Of a stretch of 64,000 bases of DNA, positions 46,458-56,273 are shown piece by piece. Position numbers and translations under genes: made by a program. The notes under the pieces were generated by a model, which saw nothing but the letters and a program-made list of their open reading frames with translations, made no database searches and was not told the origin of the DNA. This DNA comes from an uncultured Treponema sp. (GTDB taxonomy: Bacteria > Spirochaetota > Spirochaetia > Treponematales > Treponemataceae), in contig CAKUWD010000001.1 of assembly GCA_934699065.1 (NCBI GenBank), forward strand, positions 9,071 to 73,070, in the 5' to 3' direction. Positions within the stretch are counted from its first letter, which is position 1. Every line of letters starts with the position of its first letter.

Positions 46458-48206
46458 ATGATTGATTTTGAGATCGAAAAAAAATATTTCTATCGTCAGT
46501 TTGGAACAGCAGATTTTGTTTTCAGCAAAACAGAAAAGCAGATTATTCCAATACGTCTCAAAAATAATTATATTCTGGACACAATTGTTTTTAATAATGA
46601 AAAAAGAATCTGGGAAAAATCAGAAGAAATGCCTTCCTCAACTGAAAGCCAAATTCCGGAAGAGTTTGTAGAATTTCCATATAATCCTGTAAAACCTCAT
46701 TTTGTGGGAAATTCTATTTTTGATAAAAATGGGAATATAGATTTTGAAGATTTATCTCCTTGTGAAATGAAAGATTATTATGACTGGAAAAGAGAACAAA
46801 ACCGATATTTTATAAATTCAAAATATTATAAAGACAACAACAAAATCAGTAAGGATTATATCGCCGCAGAAATAATTACAGATATAGAGAAACTGACCCT
46901 AACGCTTTCCTTCATAAAGTTTAAGCGCAAAGAATTGACAGACTGGAAAGCCCAGTGGAACAATCCAGAAAAAAGTTTTGTCACCTTCCCTTGTTATTCC
47001 GACGCCCTGCCTCCACCTTCAGAAACAAGCCGTGAAACTTTTTTTTATGATATGAAAAATGGCATCTTCTCTGAGAACTTTATAAATCCAGAAGATACTT
47101 ATTATAAGTATTACAGTGATAATCCCTCTTTTGCGAGACATTGCAATCTTATGAACATACTGAGAGACCTTGAACTGTCGGCTTATCCAACAGTTGTACT
47201 AAAAGAGGCTTATCAGGAACTTTGCAGACTGGCAAAAATATACACCGGACTTAAAACCACACCTACAGTCAGCGATATATCCCAGGACAATAAAATCCCT
47301 CGTTATCTCACAGAAATGTATTATCTGACAATGCTTCCCTGCGAGCCTAAACTTTTCGTAGTGCTTAAAAACAAGGAATTTGATTCCTTAAACATCCGCT
47401 TTAAATATAAACGAACAGACACAGAAATTCTCAATAAATTCCTGCGAAAGACTCATATAAATGGTTACAGGATTTTGCGAAAAGTCTATGCAGAATCCCC
47501 TCTCATACTGCTTACGTACAGAAGACTTCACGATGCGGGTTTTAGAGATGTTAATCTTTACAATCGAGTAATTCAAAATGGAGAATATTACAACTTTATA
47601 GATATTTTACCGAGAGTTGATTTTATTTTCTTTTCAAACTATTGTATTAAGCACCGTGGAGAGCTAGCAACGCTGAATCTACTTTTACAACAAGTTGATC
47701 AGGAGAATTCTGAGTATGACGATTTTGCTTTTTTAGATCATGCTGATGCCTTAACTATGTTTCATAAATATTTCCGTCATATACCAAAGCAACTAAAAAA
47801 AGATATTCTTAAAGACGGCTTTACTCAATTTAATCATGATGCACTTTCAAATTTGAGTTATCGGCTGACAAGTAAAAAAATCACCTTTAAATATTCAGAA
47901 GAAGAGAAAAAACTTGAAGATGATATTGACGGTTACACCTTCCGCCTGCCACGAAACTCTAATCAACTCTGCGAAATCGGAACCAGTCTTCACAATTGTG
48001 TTGCCTCTTATGCCGACCAGATTTCAAAGAAGGAATGCACGATTATTTATGTCACAAAAAATGATGAGTATAAAATCTGCATTGAAGTTCGGGGAAAAGA
48101 AATTTTCCAGGAACGCGTAGACAGAAATGCCAGCCCTAACGAGGAAGAAAAAATCATCCTGCAGAAATGGCATGAAGGTCATGCTCTTACTGCACTACAA
48201 AGGTAA
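46458..48206 (+). CDS. PcfJ-like protein
   Basis: 582 aa. The C-terminal part has the PcfJ signature: LCEIGTSLHNCVASYADQI, then CTIIYVTKNDEYKICIEV and a terminal helix. PcfJ-like proteins occur on conjugative plasmids and mobile elements and have no settled function. The N-terminal 400 residues are helical and unrecognised. 21 bases after the FliG-like gene, so part of the same transcript. Confidence 0.75.
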   Translation: MIDFEIEKKYFYRQFGTADFVFSKTEKQIIPIRLKNNYILDTIVFNNEKRIWEKSEEMPSSTESQIPEEFVEFPYNPVKPHFVGNSIFDKNGNIDFEDLSPCEMKDYYDWKREQNRYFINSKYYKDNNKISKDYIAAEIITDIEKLTLTLSFIKFKRKELTDWKAQWNNPEKSFVTFPCYSDALPPPSETSRETFFYDMKNGIFSENFINPEDTYYKYYSDNPSFARHCNLMNILRDLELSAYPTVVLKEAYQELCRLAKIYTGLKTTPTVSDISQDNKIPRYLTEMYYLTMLPCEPKLFVVLKNKEFDSLNIRFKYKRTDTEILNKFLRKTHINGYRILRKVYAESPLILLTYRRLHDAGFRDVNLYNRVIQNGEYYNFIDILPRVDFIFFSNYCIKHRGELATLNLLLQQVDQENSEYDDFAFLDHADALTMFHKYFRHIPKQLKKDILKDGFTQFNHDALSNLSYRLTSKKITFKYSEEEKKLEDDIDGYTFRLPRNSNQLCEIGTSLHNCVASYADQISKKECTIIYVTKNDEYKICIEVRGKEIFQERVDRNASPNEEEKIILQKWHEGHALTALQR

Positions 48207-48222
48207 AGGTTATTTCATTGCT

Positions 48223-49111
48223 TCAATCACAGAAAGCAGCAGGATCTATATATTCAATAGTTGAAGGAAGCTTTACTGACTCTAGCGCCGGGCAAGGATT
48301 AAAAGCAAATTTATCGATTTTCTTTACACCTTCATTCACAATAATTTTTTTAAGTGCTCCACAGTCCGAGAAGTTACTTCCATCAACTGATTCAAGGGTG
48401 CCAGGAATTTCTATTGATTCGAGCGATTCGCAATATCTAAAGACTTCATACTTCATACTTGTAAGCTTCTTTGGAAGCGTAATTTTTTGAAGCTTCTTGC
48501 AAAACATAAATGTCTGATTACCAATTTTCTCTACTGTATCAGGAATATTGATTGACTTTAGTTTAAGACATCCGACAAATGAACAATCTCCTATTACAGT
48601 AATTTTTTCTGGTAGTCTAACAGTCTCAAGTGTATTGCACTGTTCAAAATGCCTGGCCTTCAATTCTGTAATGGCTTTAGGAATCTCAATTGACTTAAGA
48701 CTTTCGTCTCCACTGAAAATTTCATAATCAAGTTCTTTAAGATTTTCAGGAAGCTTGATTTCCTTAAAACCACATCGGGCAAGAGAAAGCTGTTTTATTA
48801 CAGTAACACCCTCTGGAATGATGAGTTCTTTTAATGATTCACATTTGTTAAACAAAGAATATTCGAGACTCTTAATTCCAGACGGAAGATTTATTTTCTT
48901 CAAACTGGAACAACCATCAAAAGCAAATCGACCTATCTTTTTTACACATTCAGGAATTTCAACTGTTTCAAGATTCTTAAATCCCTGGAAAGCGCTTTCC
49001 CCTATTTCTGTAATTCCTTCTGGAATTGCAATATCAACTGCATTTTTTGAATTTGTACATTTTTCAAGAATATTATTTTTTAATTGTAAGAATTTTCTTT
49101 TCGTTAGCCAT
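48223..49111 (-). pseudogene. BspA-type leucine-rich-repeat protein, frameshifted near its start
   Basis: Repeats such as LETVRLPEKITVIGDCSFVG and LKSINIPDTVEKIGNQTFM are LRR_5 units. A normal start (ATG 49111, AGAGGTG ahead, MANEKKILTIKK) hits a stop after 12 codons; removing one base from the A6 run (49076-49081, minus strand) joins it to the long repeat frame without other change. About 290 aa if restored. No signal peptide. Could be a real frameshift, slippage-based switching, or a sequencing error. Confidence 0.7.
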
Positions 49112-49197
49112 TTTACACCTCTGAATTTATCATAAATGTGAAATTTGGTTTTTACAAATTTATTATTTTAAGTATAATTATAAATGAGGAAATAATT

Positions 49198-50298
49198 ATG
49201 TATTCAAGAGTTTTATTTTGTAATATTGGGTGGACTAAGTATTATAGAGGACAAATAGATGATATTCCTAAAAATGGTGGAAAATACAACAAAAGAAACA
49301 CAGGTCATGAATGTTATAATTTTTTCAACAATAATGGAGTCTACTTTGGTTTTGTTCAAGCTACAAAGAATAGGATTGATTTATCTAGAATTGATGAAAG
49401 CGCAGCTAAAGATACAGACTCACTTGATGATGTCCTTGTTGTATGGACAGCAACGCCTACTTCGGGTAAAAAACAAATAATAGGTTGGTATGAACAAGCT
49501 ACAGTATATTCAACACTTCAAATAGTTCCTGACGATGTAAAACAAAATCGCACAAACTTTAATAACTGTGTAGAATACAATATCAAAGCAGAGTCTTCTA
49601 ATGTTTATCTTATTCCTGAAAATAAGCGAGGAGAAGATTATAAATTAAGAATACCCGGAAGAAATGTTTGGTATGCTGACGGCAAAGACAATGGCAAAGT
49701 CAATAAAGAGAAGAGAGAAAAAGCTGATAAGCTGAAAGCTAAGGCTATCGATTTAATTAACAAATATAAATCTAAAATTAACAATCAGATTTCTGAAATT
49801 GAAAACGAAATTTCTACTAAACCTGAGCAAACTCAGGAACAGAAAGAACTGGTAAATGCTCAAATAAAAGCCTTAGAAAATCTTGAAGGCTCTGACATAA
49901 TTGCTTTAGGAAAGCAAAGAAAAGGTCAGGGAGTATTTCGAAATCAATTAATTGAGAAATATGGTAAATGCTGTTTATGTGGTATCATAAATAAACAACT
50001 TCTTATTGCAAGTCATTTAAAATCCTGGGCTGATAGCGATAAAAATGAAAAGGTTGACGAAAACAATGGGCTCTTGCTTTGTCCGAATCATGATAAGCTT
50101 GTCGATAAATATATGATTTCATTTAATGAAGAAGGAAAAATTCTTATCTCATCATCATTATCACAAAACGATTTAATCTTTATGAATATTGTCGAAAGCA
50201 TGAAGATAGATATCACGGCAGGAAACGAATACTTTATTAGCTGGCACAGAAATAAATTTTATGAGCTCGAAAAACAACGAAAGACCCTCAAAGATTAA
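49198..50298 (+). CDS. HNH endonuclease with an N-terminal putative sensor domain
   Basis: 366 aa from ATG 49198 with GAGGA ahead. The C-terminal HNH_2-type nuclease is clear: CCLCGIINKQLLIASHLKSW, then NGLLLCPNHDKLVDKYMISF. The N-terminal about 170 residues (SRVLFCNIGWTKYYRGQIDD, IIGWYEQATVYS) form a separate domain followed by a charged coiled coil. The layout resembles modification-dependent (type IV) restriction nucleases, but the recognition domain is not identified. Confidence 0.78.
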   Translation: MYSRVLFCNIGWTKYYRGQIDDIPKNGGKYNKRNTGHECYNFFNNNGVYFGFVQATKNRIDLSRIDESAAKDTDSLDDVLVVWTATPTSGKKQIIGWYEQATVYSTLQIVPDDVKQNRTNFNNCVEYNIKAESSNVYLIPENKRGEDYKLRIPGRNVWYADGKDNGKVNKEKREKADKLKAKAIDLINKYKSKINNQISEIENEISTKPEQTQEQKELVNAQIKALENLEGSDIIALGKQRKGQGVFRNQLIEKYGKCCLCGIINKQLLIASHLKSWADSDKNEKVDENNGLLLCPNHDKLVDKYMISFNEEGKILISSSLSQNDLIFMNIVESMKIDITAGNEYFISWHRNKFYELEKQRKTLKD

Positions 50299-50311
50299 GT
50301 CAGGGCGTTAC

Positions 50312-50385
50312 GGGGGCGGCGCCTGAGCCCCCGTTAGAAGGGGTAGCCCGCAACGAAGTGCGGGCGCAGGGGAAGGCTTTCCCCC
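50312..50385 (+). repeat. GC-rich hairpin cluster
   Basis: Three hairpins in a row: ACGGGGGC/GCCCCCGT (about 50313-50337), GCCCGCA/TGCGGGC (about 50346-50365) and an AGGGG...CCCCT stem (about 50368-50388). The 16-mer CGCAGGGGAAGGCTTT (50365-50380) recurs inverted at 25284-25299 upstream of cysE. Base composition is unlike the AT-rich neighbours. Confidence 0.6.
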
Positions 50386-50539
50386 CTACTTTATAATAAA
50401 AAAAAATTCAAAAATTTACTTAACGATTCGCAAAAAACGCATATATTAAATATACTTGATATTTAACTTTTCTTTCTAATTCTACACAAAATTAAACTTT
50501 CTCATTTTTTTTAGGCATAAAAAATGCCGGGGAGTCACT

Positions 50540-51094
50540 ATGTCTACACAAAATCTTTCTAAACTTGAACTAGCTGCAGAGGAAATTGACCAGGGAATTA
50601 ATTTCGAAAAAAATCTGGCATTTCTTAATGAAAAGGGCGAAAAGGGAAATACCTTTGCGCTTAAGACTTTGGGATTTCTTTACAGTCTTGGTGTGCATAA
50701 TTCTGAGGACAAATCAAAAAACACACTAATCGATATTCATTCTGAAGAAAACGCTAAAAAGGCCTGTGAATATTTTACAAAGGCCGCAGAGCTTGGCAGC
50801 GTTCATGCGAAAATTTGGCTTGCGATGGGTGAATGTATACGAGTTGCCATTGAAGACGAAGCCATCGAGAACTCTCCGGTTGCCGAAGATTTTCACCATG
50901 CCGAAAAACTCGCCCTTCACGCAATTGAAGAAAGTAAAAAAGAAGGCTGTGACTGCACTCAAAAGGCAGTTGCAATGATGTGCTACTGGCTCGCACAGGT
51001 TTATGCTTCTAAAAATCCGATAAATCCGCTTTACGATGAAGAAAAAACAAAATATTGGGAAGATCAATATGAAAAAAATTTGAAAATTTCTTAA
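50540..51094 (+). CDS. Sel1/TPR-like repeat protein
   Basis: 184 aa. Helical repeats fit the Sel1 pattern: NTFALKTLGFLYSLGV and AKKACEYFTKAAELGSVHAK. Probably a cytosolic protein-interaction scaffold. A GGCAT/ATGCC hairpin sits just upstream of its GGGGAG ribosome binding site, as in the sigma-factor gene that follows. No specific role can be assigned. Confidence 0.65.
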   Translation: MSTQNLSKLELAAEEIDQGINFEKNLAFLNEKGEKGNTFALKTLGFLYSLGVHNSEDKSKNTLIDIHSEENAKKACEYFTKAAELGSVHAKIWLAMGECIRVAIEDEAIENSPVAEDFHHAEKLALHAIEESKKEGCDCTQKAVAMMCYWLAQVYASKNPINPLYDEEKTKYWEDQYEKNLKIS

Positions 51095-51395
51095 ATCTTT
51101 TATCAAATTTGGACTTCGAGTTAACTATATTATATACATTCATATTTTTTTTCTTGCCGATAAGCAGAACTATTATTATCTTATAGGAGTTTTATGGAGT
51201 TTTTTTCTATCTATCCTTACCAACTATTTTCTTGTATTGTAATTTTTTTTGATGAAATTGCAAAAATCTTAAATTTTTTTCCGCAAATTTCAGTGCATGT
51301 TAACTATATATATATACATACATAATTAAATTTTTCTCACAAAAAATTTAGCTTTCTCACTTTTTTTTCGACATCTTAGATGTCAGGAGGTTTCT
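51095..51395 (+). other. Intergenic stretch with duplicated promoter-like sequence
   Basis: Two 26-27-base near-identical blocks, beginning GTTAACTATAT, lie at 51120-51145 and 51299-51325. The second is followed by the sigma-gene leader: two TTTCTCAC-type T-rich tracts, a GACATCT/AGATGTC hairpin (about 51371-51385) and AGGAGG. A 43-codon frame between the two blocks is listed separately. Confidence 0.55.
51194..51325 (+). CDS. Possible 43-aa small protein
   Basis: ATG at 51194 has a good TAGGAG four to five bases ahead and opens a 43-codon frame beginning MEFFSIYPYQLFSCIVIFF, mildly hydrophobic. It lies after one copy of the duplicated promoter block and ends inside the other. Could be a real small protein or a decoy in AT-rich spacer; coding evidence is weak. 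Confidence 0.3.
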   Translation: MEFFSIYPYQLFSCIVIFFDEIAKILNFFPQISVHVNYIYIHT

Positions 51396-52040
51396 ATGTC
51401 TATGTCTAAATATCCACACTTCAACATTCTTTCCCGCGAAGAAGAATACGAGCTAGCGATTCAGGCTGCTAATGGAAATACAAAGGCTCGCAATCTTCTT
51501 ATTCTTTCAAACATTCCTTATGCAATTAAATTTTCACGAAGCTTCAAAGGCTACTTGTTTGATGATGAAGATTTGGTACAGATTGGTCTTATCGGTCTGA
51601 TTGAAGCCGTAGACAAATTTGAGGTTAAAAAGGGCTGCCGTATTATAACTTATGCAAAAAACTGGATATTTAAAGAGATTATGGATGCAGCCGGTAAATC
51701 ACAAAAAAATCCGGTCTGTCCTATAAACCGCAATGATGATCCTGAGTTTGATGAAGAAGCATTTCTTTCTTCTCTTTGCGATAATTCGGAAAACACAATT
51801 GAAGAAGAATGTATAAATAATGAAATGACGGTTCGTGTGAAGGAAGCTCTTGCCTCACTGCCTTCAAAACAGGCTGATATTCTCACCCGCCACTACGGTT
51901 TGACTTACCAAGATCCGCAGGCTTTCAGCGAGATTGCCGAAAGCTACGGACTTACAAAAGCCCGCATCCATCAGATTGAACAGCAGGCATTTTCTACACT
52001 GAGAAATGAACTCGGTGATTTGTATAAATTGAGCGCATAA
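51396..52040 (+). CDS. Stand-alone sigma-70 family factor
   Basis: 214 aa. Region 2 (FDDEDLVQIGLIGLIEAVDK, FEVKKGCRIITYAKNWIFKE) and region 4 (YGLTKARIHQIEQQAFSTLR) are clear, with little region 3. It resembles a trimmed RpoD/SigB-type factor rather than an ECF factor. It may direct a small accessory regulon, possibly including its own leader. Shine-Dalgarno AGGAGG. Followed by a small gene 12 bases away. Confidence 0.85.
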   Translation: MSMSKYPHFNILSREEEYELAIQAANGNTKARNLLILSNIPYAIKFSRSFKGYLFDDEDLVQIGLIGLIEAVDKFEVKKGCRIITYAKNWIFKEIMDAAGKSQKNPVCPINRNDDPEFDEEAFLSSLCDNSENTIEEECINNEMTVRVKEALASLPSKQADILTRHYGLTYQDPQAFSEIAESYGLTKARIHQIEQQAFSTLRNELGDLYKLSA

Positions 52041-52052
52041 AGGAGGCATAAC

Positions 52053-52349
52053 ATGGCAAAGAAAAACGAAACTGGTTCGACGCTCAAAGAAATTACAATT
52101 TCTATGCATTGCATAACTTTCAACATTGCCCTTCTTACAGTTGAAATGGAACTGCCAGAAGATTTCGACAAGAACCTGCTCCATGAAGTAATGGACCTTA
52201 CAAGTGAATGTATTGAAAAGCCATCTGGATTAGAAAATATGCTCAAACGTGCAATACTGCTTGAAAATGAAATTGCTGATTATCCCTTAAAAAAGAGCAA
52301 AAAAGAATTTATCTATAACTGTATGCAAACTTTTGAAGAATTGTTGTAG
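52053..52349 (+). CDS. Hypothetical 98-aa protein downstream of the sigma factor
   Basis: Soluble, acidic, mostly helical, no signal peptide and no motif I recognise. AAAGGAGG precedes the ATG; the 12-base gap makes it cotranscribed with the sigma gene. An anti-sigma or co-factor role is possible from context only. Confidence 0.6.
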   Translation: MAKKNETGSTLKEITISMHCITFNIALLTVEMELPEDFDKNLLHEVMDLTSECIEKPSGLENMLKRAILLENEIADYPLKKSKKEFIYNCMQTFEELL

Positions 52350-52686
52350 AGAAAAACTGTGTCGTATAGGATTCTATCATAGAATTCTTTCCTATACGGC
52401 ATTAGTATTTCACGCTATACTATATACAAATAAGAAGGTTGAAAGATGAAGACAAAGAAAAATTACAAGAATATCTTGAAGATTTAAAAGGAATAAAATT
52501 ATTTTCAAGCCAACAAGCAGATAATGAATTTAAGAGGTTTTTAGATTTCTGCCTTAAAGTATTAATTGAACAATAAAAATATGCACCGTATAAAAGATAA
52601 TATATAATTTAAAACTCCGAGTCCCAAGTTACAGAAAAGAATTTGGGATTCGGAGTTATAGAATTTTATATATCTTGAGATCTATC
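52350..52686. other. 337-base spacer with hairpins and a small remnant frame
   Basis: A cruciform-like repeat CGTATAGG/CCTATACG encloses an ATTCTA/TAGAAT hairpin (52363-52398) after the 98-aa gene. A 45-codon frame (52439-52576) begins at TTG with no properly spaced Shine-Dalgarno and encodes an acidic helical peptide; it may be a gene remnant. The metY terminator (52613-52657) closes the stretch. Confidence 0.45.
52613..52657 (-). terminator. Terminator of metY
   Basis: AACTCCGA-TCCCAA pairs with TTGGGA-TCGGAGTT (52613-52657, one mismatch pair) and is followed on the minus strand by TTTTAAATTA. About 30 bases past the metY stop. Confidence 0.75.
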
Positions 52687-53964
52687 TTAAATAGCAGCAA
52701 GGCCGCCTTTAAGGTCTTCGATAATGTCTTCGACATTTTCGAGGCCGACTGAAACACGAACCATACCGCCGTCAATTCCGGCTGCAACTAACTGCTCGTC
52801 GGTGAGCTGGCGGTGAGTAGCGCTGGCCGGGTGAAGAACGCAGGTGCGGATGTCGGCAACGTGAACTTCGTCGCAGGCAAGCTTGAGGGCATCCATAAAA
52901 CGAACGGCTGCTGAGCGGCCACCCTTAATGCTGATAGAGATAACGCCGCAGGTTCCGTTTGGAAGATATTTCTGTGCACGCTCGTAGTACTTGTCGCCTG
53001 GAATGCCAGGATATGTCACTTTAGCAATCTTGTCGGAGGTTTTGAAGAACTCGGCAACCTTGCGGGCATTCTGGCAGTAGCGTTCCATGCGAACCGGTAA
53101 AGTCTCAAGACCGAGGTTCAGATAGAAGGCGCTCTGAGCCGCAGGATAGCAACCAAAGTCGCGCATCAACTGAGTGCGGGCTTTTACAATATAAGCAGCC
53201 TTGCCGAAGTCTCCAACATAACGGAGGCCATGGTAACTTTCATCAGGCTCAACCATGTCGGCAAACTTACCGGTAGCCTTATAAGCCTTTTCCCAGTCGA
53301 AGTTTCCTGAATCAACAATACAACCGCCACCCTGAACAGCGTGACCATCCATATATTTTGTTGTCGAGTGAACGACAATGTCGGCGCCCCACTCGAAAGG
53401 ACGGCAGAGAACCGGAGTTGCAAAAGTGTTATCAACGATAAGAGGAAGATTGTTGTCGTGAGCGGCCTTTGCCCAGGTTTCAAAATCAAAAACTGTAAGG
53501 GCAGGATTTGCAATTGTCTCACCAAAAATACACTTTGTATTAGGCTTGATTGCCTTGCAGATTTCTTCGTAGCTGGCATCTACATCAACCCAGATACATT
53601 CGATACCAAGCTTCTTAAGAGTAAAACCAAAGAGGTTGATAGTTCCGCCGTAAATCGATGAAGAAGCAATGAAGCTGTCTCCTGCACAACAAAGATTCAA
53701 AACAGAGAGAAGCGAGGCAGCTTGACCAGAGCTTGTAAGCATACAACCAACACCGCCCTCGAGATCTGCGATTTTCTTTTCAACTGCATCACAGGTAGGG
53801 TTTGCAAAACGTGAATACATGAATTCAGTAGGCTTATCAAAAAGGGCCGCAACGTGGTCGCAGCTGTCAAAGCGGTAAGTAGTGCTCTGTACAATAGGGA
53901 TAGTTCCAGGTCCGCCATTTTCCGGCTTATAGCCTGAGTGTAAAACTTTTGTTTCAATCTTCAT
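52687..53964 (-). CDS. metY: O-acetylhomoserine aminocarboxypropyltransferase/sulfhydrylase
   Basis: 425-aa PLP enzyme of the Cys/Met metabolism family. The PLP lysine is Lys203 in HSTTKYMDGH, Asp178 holds the pyridine N, and the YSRFANPT substrate loop is intact. Length and the YGGTINLF segment favour O-acetylhomoserine sulfhydrylase, which makes homocysteine (methionine) or cysteine-type thiols, over cystathionine enzymes. Shine-Dalgarno AAGGA. Confidence 0.88.
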   Translation of the reverse strand: MKIETKVLHSGYKPENGGPGTIPIVQSTTYRFDSCDHVAALFDKPTEFMYSRFANPTCDAVEKKIADLEGGVGCMLTSSGQAASLLSVLNLCCAGDSFIASSSIYGGTINLFGFTLKKLGIECIWVDVDASYEEICKAIKPNTKCIFGETIANPALTVFDFETWAKAAHDNNLPLIVDNTFATPVLCRPFEWGADIVVHSTTKYMDGHAVQGGGCIVDSGNFDWEKAYKATGKFADMVEPDESYHGLRYVGDFGKAAYIVKARTQLMRDFGCYPAAQSAFYLNLGLETLPVRMERYCQNARKVAEFFKTSDKIAKVTYPGIPGDKYYERAQKYLPNGTCGVISISIKGGRSAAVRFMDALKLACDEVHVADIRTCVLHPASATHRQLTDEQLVAAGIDGGMVRVSVGLENVEDIIEDLKGGLAAI

Positions 53965-54023
53965 AAATATTTCCTTATAGGAAAAATCTATAACAAGAAA
54001 AGAATATGTGCAAGTATGTTTAA

Positions 54024-56186
54024 TTAAATTTCAAACTGATCAACCTGCATTCCCATCTTACTGATAGAATCTTCCATAAGTCTTGAAATTTCAGAAAGTG
54101 AATTACCTACTGCATTAATCTTAGAAGCACTCGCACTCATCTCGTTCATTCCCTGCTTCATGCTTGCAGTTTCATTCTGCAGGCGGCCGATTTCTTCCAT
54201 AATAACCCGGCTGTCCTGAGACATTTCTTTTGAAGCATTCTGAACTTCCTGAGAACTATCATTCATTCCATGGAGAGATTCCGTAATCTGAGCTGAATCC
54301 GTCTGCTGAACAGTCATAGCTTCTTTTATCTGACGAACAAGAACATCAGTTTCATGAATTTCGTTTGCAAGATTTGCATAACCATTAACACCGCGCTGAG
54401 TAGCTTCAACAACAGTTTCGATTGTAGACTGGATTCTGTTAAGCTGCTCACCTATTGTCTTTGACTGTGTACTTGAAGTTTCAGAAAGCTTACGGATTTC
54501 ATCAGCAACGACAGCAAAGCCCTTTCCGGCCTCACCGGCGTGAGCAGCCTCAATTGCCGCATTCATGGCAAGAAGGTTTGTCTGAGATGCAATTGAAGCA
54601 ATTACAGAGTTTGCCTCACTCAGCAGCTTAGACTGATTTTCAATTTCAGCGATTTTTTCCTTAAGTTCACTTTGAGTCTTAACGCCGCTTTCGGCATCTG
54701 TTTCAAGTCTTCCGAAAGAAGCAACCATTCTGTCAGTAGAATGATTAACCTCTCCGATTTTTATAATCATCTGTTCAACAACACCGGAAGCCCCCTGGAT
54801 TGCCTGTGACTGAACAGCAATAAGTTCCTCAAGAGCAGTAATACCTGTAAGAATTTTATTAATGCTCTCAGCTGTCTGAGATACACTTTCAGTCTGAGAA
54901 CCAAGATTATTATTCATGACTGTAATGCTTGAACTGATTTGTGTAATTGCAGCCATAGCTTCACTTGTAGAGGTATTAAGATTATCACCTGCCTCTGTAA
55001 GCGCCCCCTTAGTCTGCTTCATGCTTCCAATAATTTCCTGAAGCTTCTCCGTAAAGACATTGAAGCTTTCTGCAACATCACCAATTTCATTTCTTGATTT
55101 GATTTTGATTCTTTTTGTAAGATCTGCTCTTCCTTCCGCAATCTGACTTGAATTTTCACTGATGCTGTTCTGAATTGTTCTGAGCGGACGAATAACCTTC
55201 TGAGTAACAAGAGCAGTTCCCAGCGCAATTATTATACCAAGAATCATACAGATTATGATTGTTGTTTTGAGAGTCTGATAGAATGCAGCAAAAACAGTCT
55301 CTCGTGGACAGAAGGCTACAATCTGATATCCAGTTTTTGTATTAGTTATTTTTTCCGCAAAATATGTAGCGTAGTTTCCTCCTGGCACTGTAATTAGGCC
55401 ATCTTTTTCTGAACCGGCAAGAAAGCTCACCAGGTCCGGAATATTGATATCTGCAACATTCTGGAAATTACATTTCCTGATTCCTGTATCAGCAAGAACA
55501 GTTCCATCCTTCTGAATCATCATAAAGAAGGAATCTTCTCCCAGATTCATTGATTCGAGAATTGTATTTAGAGTTTCAAGAGATACTTCAATGGAAGAGT
55601 TACCAATAAAGACATTTGCCTTGTCATAAACGCTCTTTGTAATTCCTACAACAGTTGCACCTACAGTTGAAGCAAAGGCATCTGTAATCATTACCTTGCC
55701 GTTTCCTTTAGTGGCAGTTTCATACCAGCCGCGCTTACGAGGATCGTAACCACCGTTCATAGAACTATCAAAGTTTGTAGCGTAGCCGCCCCACTTTGTT
55801 CCGATATAGATTTCTGCAATATCACTATCATTATTTGCAAAACTTTTACAAACCTTTCTGATTGCTTCTTCTGTCGGACTCTTTTTATATTCCAGAATCT
55901 GAATTGGACCGGTTTCATTTACAAAAGAATGAATCGTGTCATCGGCATTTCTTACTTCATTAGTTTCTGAGAAAACATTCAGTTCTACTTCCTTTGCGCT
56001 AAAAAACATGGAAATTGAATCTGAAAATTCAGAAAGTGCAGTCTCAGCACTGTCATAAAAGTTTGCAAGACTATTTCTGTAAAAGAAGAATCCTGTTGTT
56101 ATAGACGAAATTGCTACCATAACAAGAATTATTACAGCAACCCCAAAAGAAAATTTGGTTGAAAGTGATAAACGTTTTGAATTCAT
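54024..56186 (-). CDS. Methyl-accepting chemotaxis protein
   Basis: 720 aa. TM1 about residues 14-38, a periplasmic Cache-type sensor (residues about 40-300, with [20 protein letters not shown]), TM2 about 305-330, HAMP, then a cytoplasmic signalling hairpin with the conserved tip [20 protein letters not shown]. No CheR-docking pentapeptide at the C-terminus. Ligand unknown; Cache domains of this kind often bind amino acids or small acids. GGGAG precedes the ATG. Confidence 0.93.
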   Translation of the reverse strand: MNSKRLSLSTKFSFGVAVIILVMVAISSITTGFFFYRNSLANFYDSAETALSEFSDSISMFFSAKEVELNVFSETNEVRNADDTIHSFVNETGPIQILEYKKSPTEEAIRKVCKSFANNDSDIAEIYIGTKWGGYATNFDSSMNGGYDPRKRGWYETATKGNGKVMITDAFASTVGATVVGITKSVYDKANVFIGNSSIEVSLETLNTILESMNLGEDSFFMMIQKDGTVLADTGIRKCNFQNVADINIPDLVSFLAGSEKDGLITVPGGNYATYFAEKITNTKTGYQIVAFCPRETVFAAFYQTLKTTIIICMILGIIIALGTALVTQKVIRPLRTIQNSISENSSQIAEGRADLTKRIKIKSRNEIGDVAESFNVFTEKLQEIIGSMKQTKGALTEAGDNLNTSTSEAMAAITQISSSITVMNNNLGSQTESVSQTAESINKILTGITALEELIAVQSQAIQGASGVVEQMIIKIGEVNHSTDRMVASFGRLETDAESGVKTQSELKEKIAEIENQSKLLSEANSVIASIASQTNLLAMNAAIEAAHAGEAGKGFAVVADEIRKLSETSSTQSKTIGEQLNRIQSTIETVVEATQRGVNGYANLANEIHETDVLVRQIKEAMTVQQTDSAQITESLHGMNDSSQEVQNASKEMSQDSRVIMEEIGRLQNETASMKQGMNEMSASASKINAVGNSLSEISRLMEDSISKMGMQVDQFEI

Positions 56187-56273
56187 TTACTCCCTCGTTT
56201 CTATAAATAAATTTAATTCTCTTAAATTACATTATAATTCCTCTGGCAGAATATTTAAAGAAAATTATTAAAA

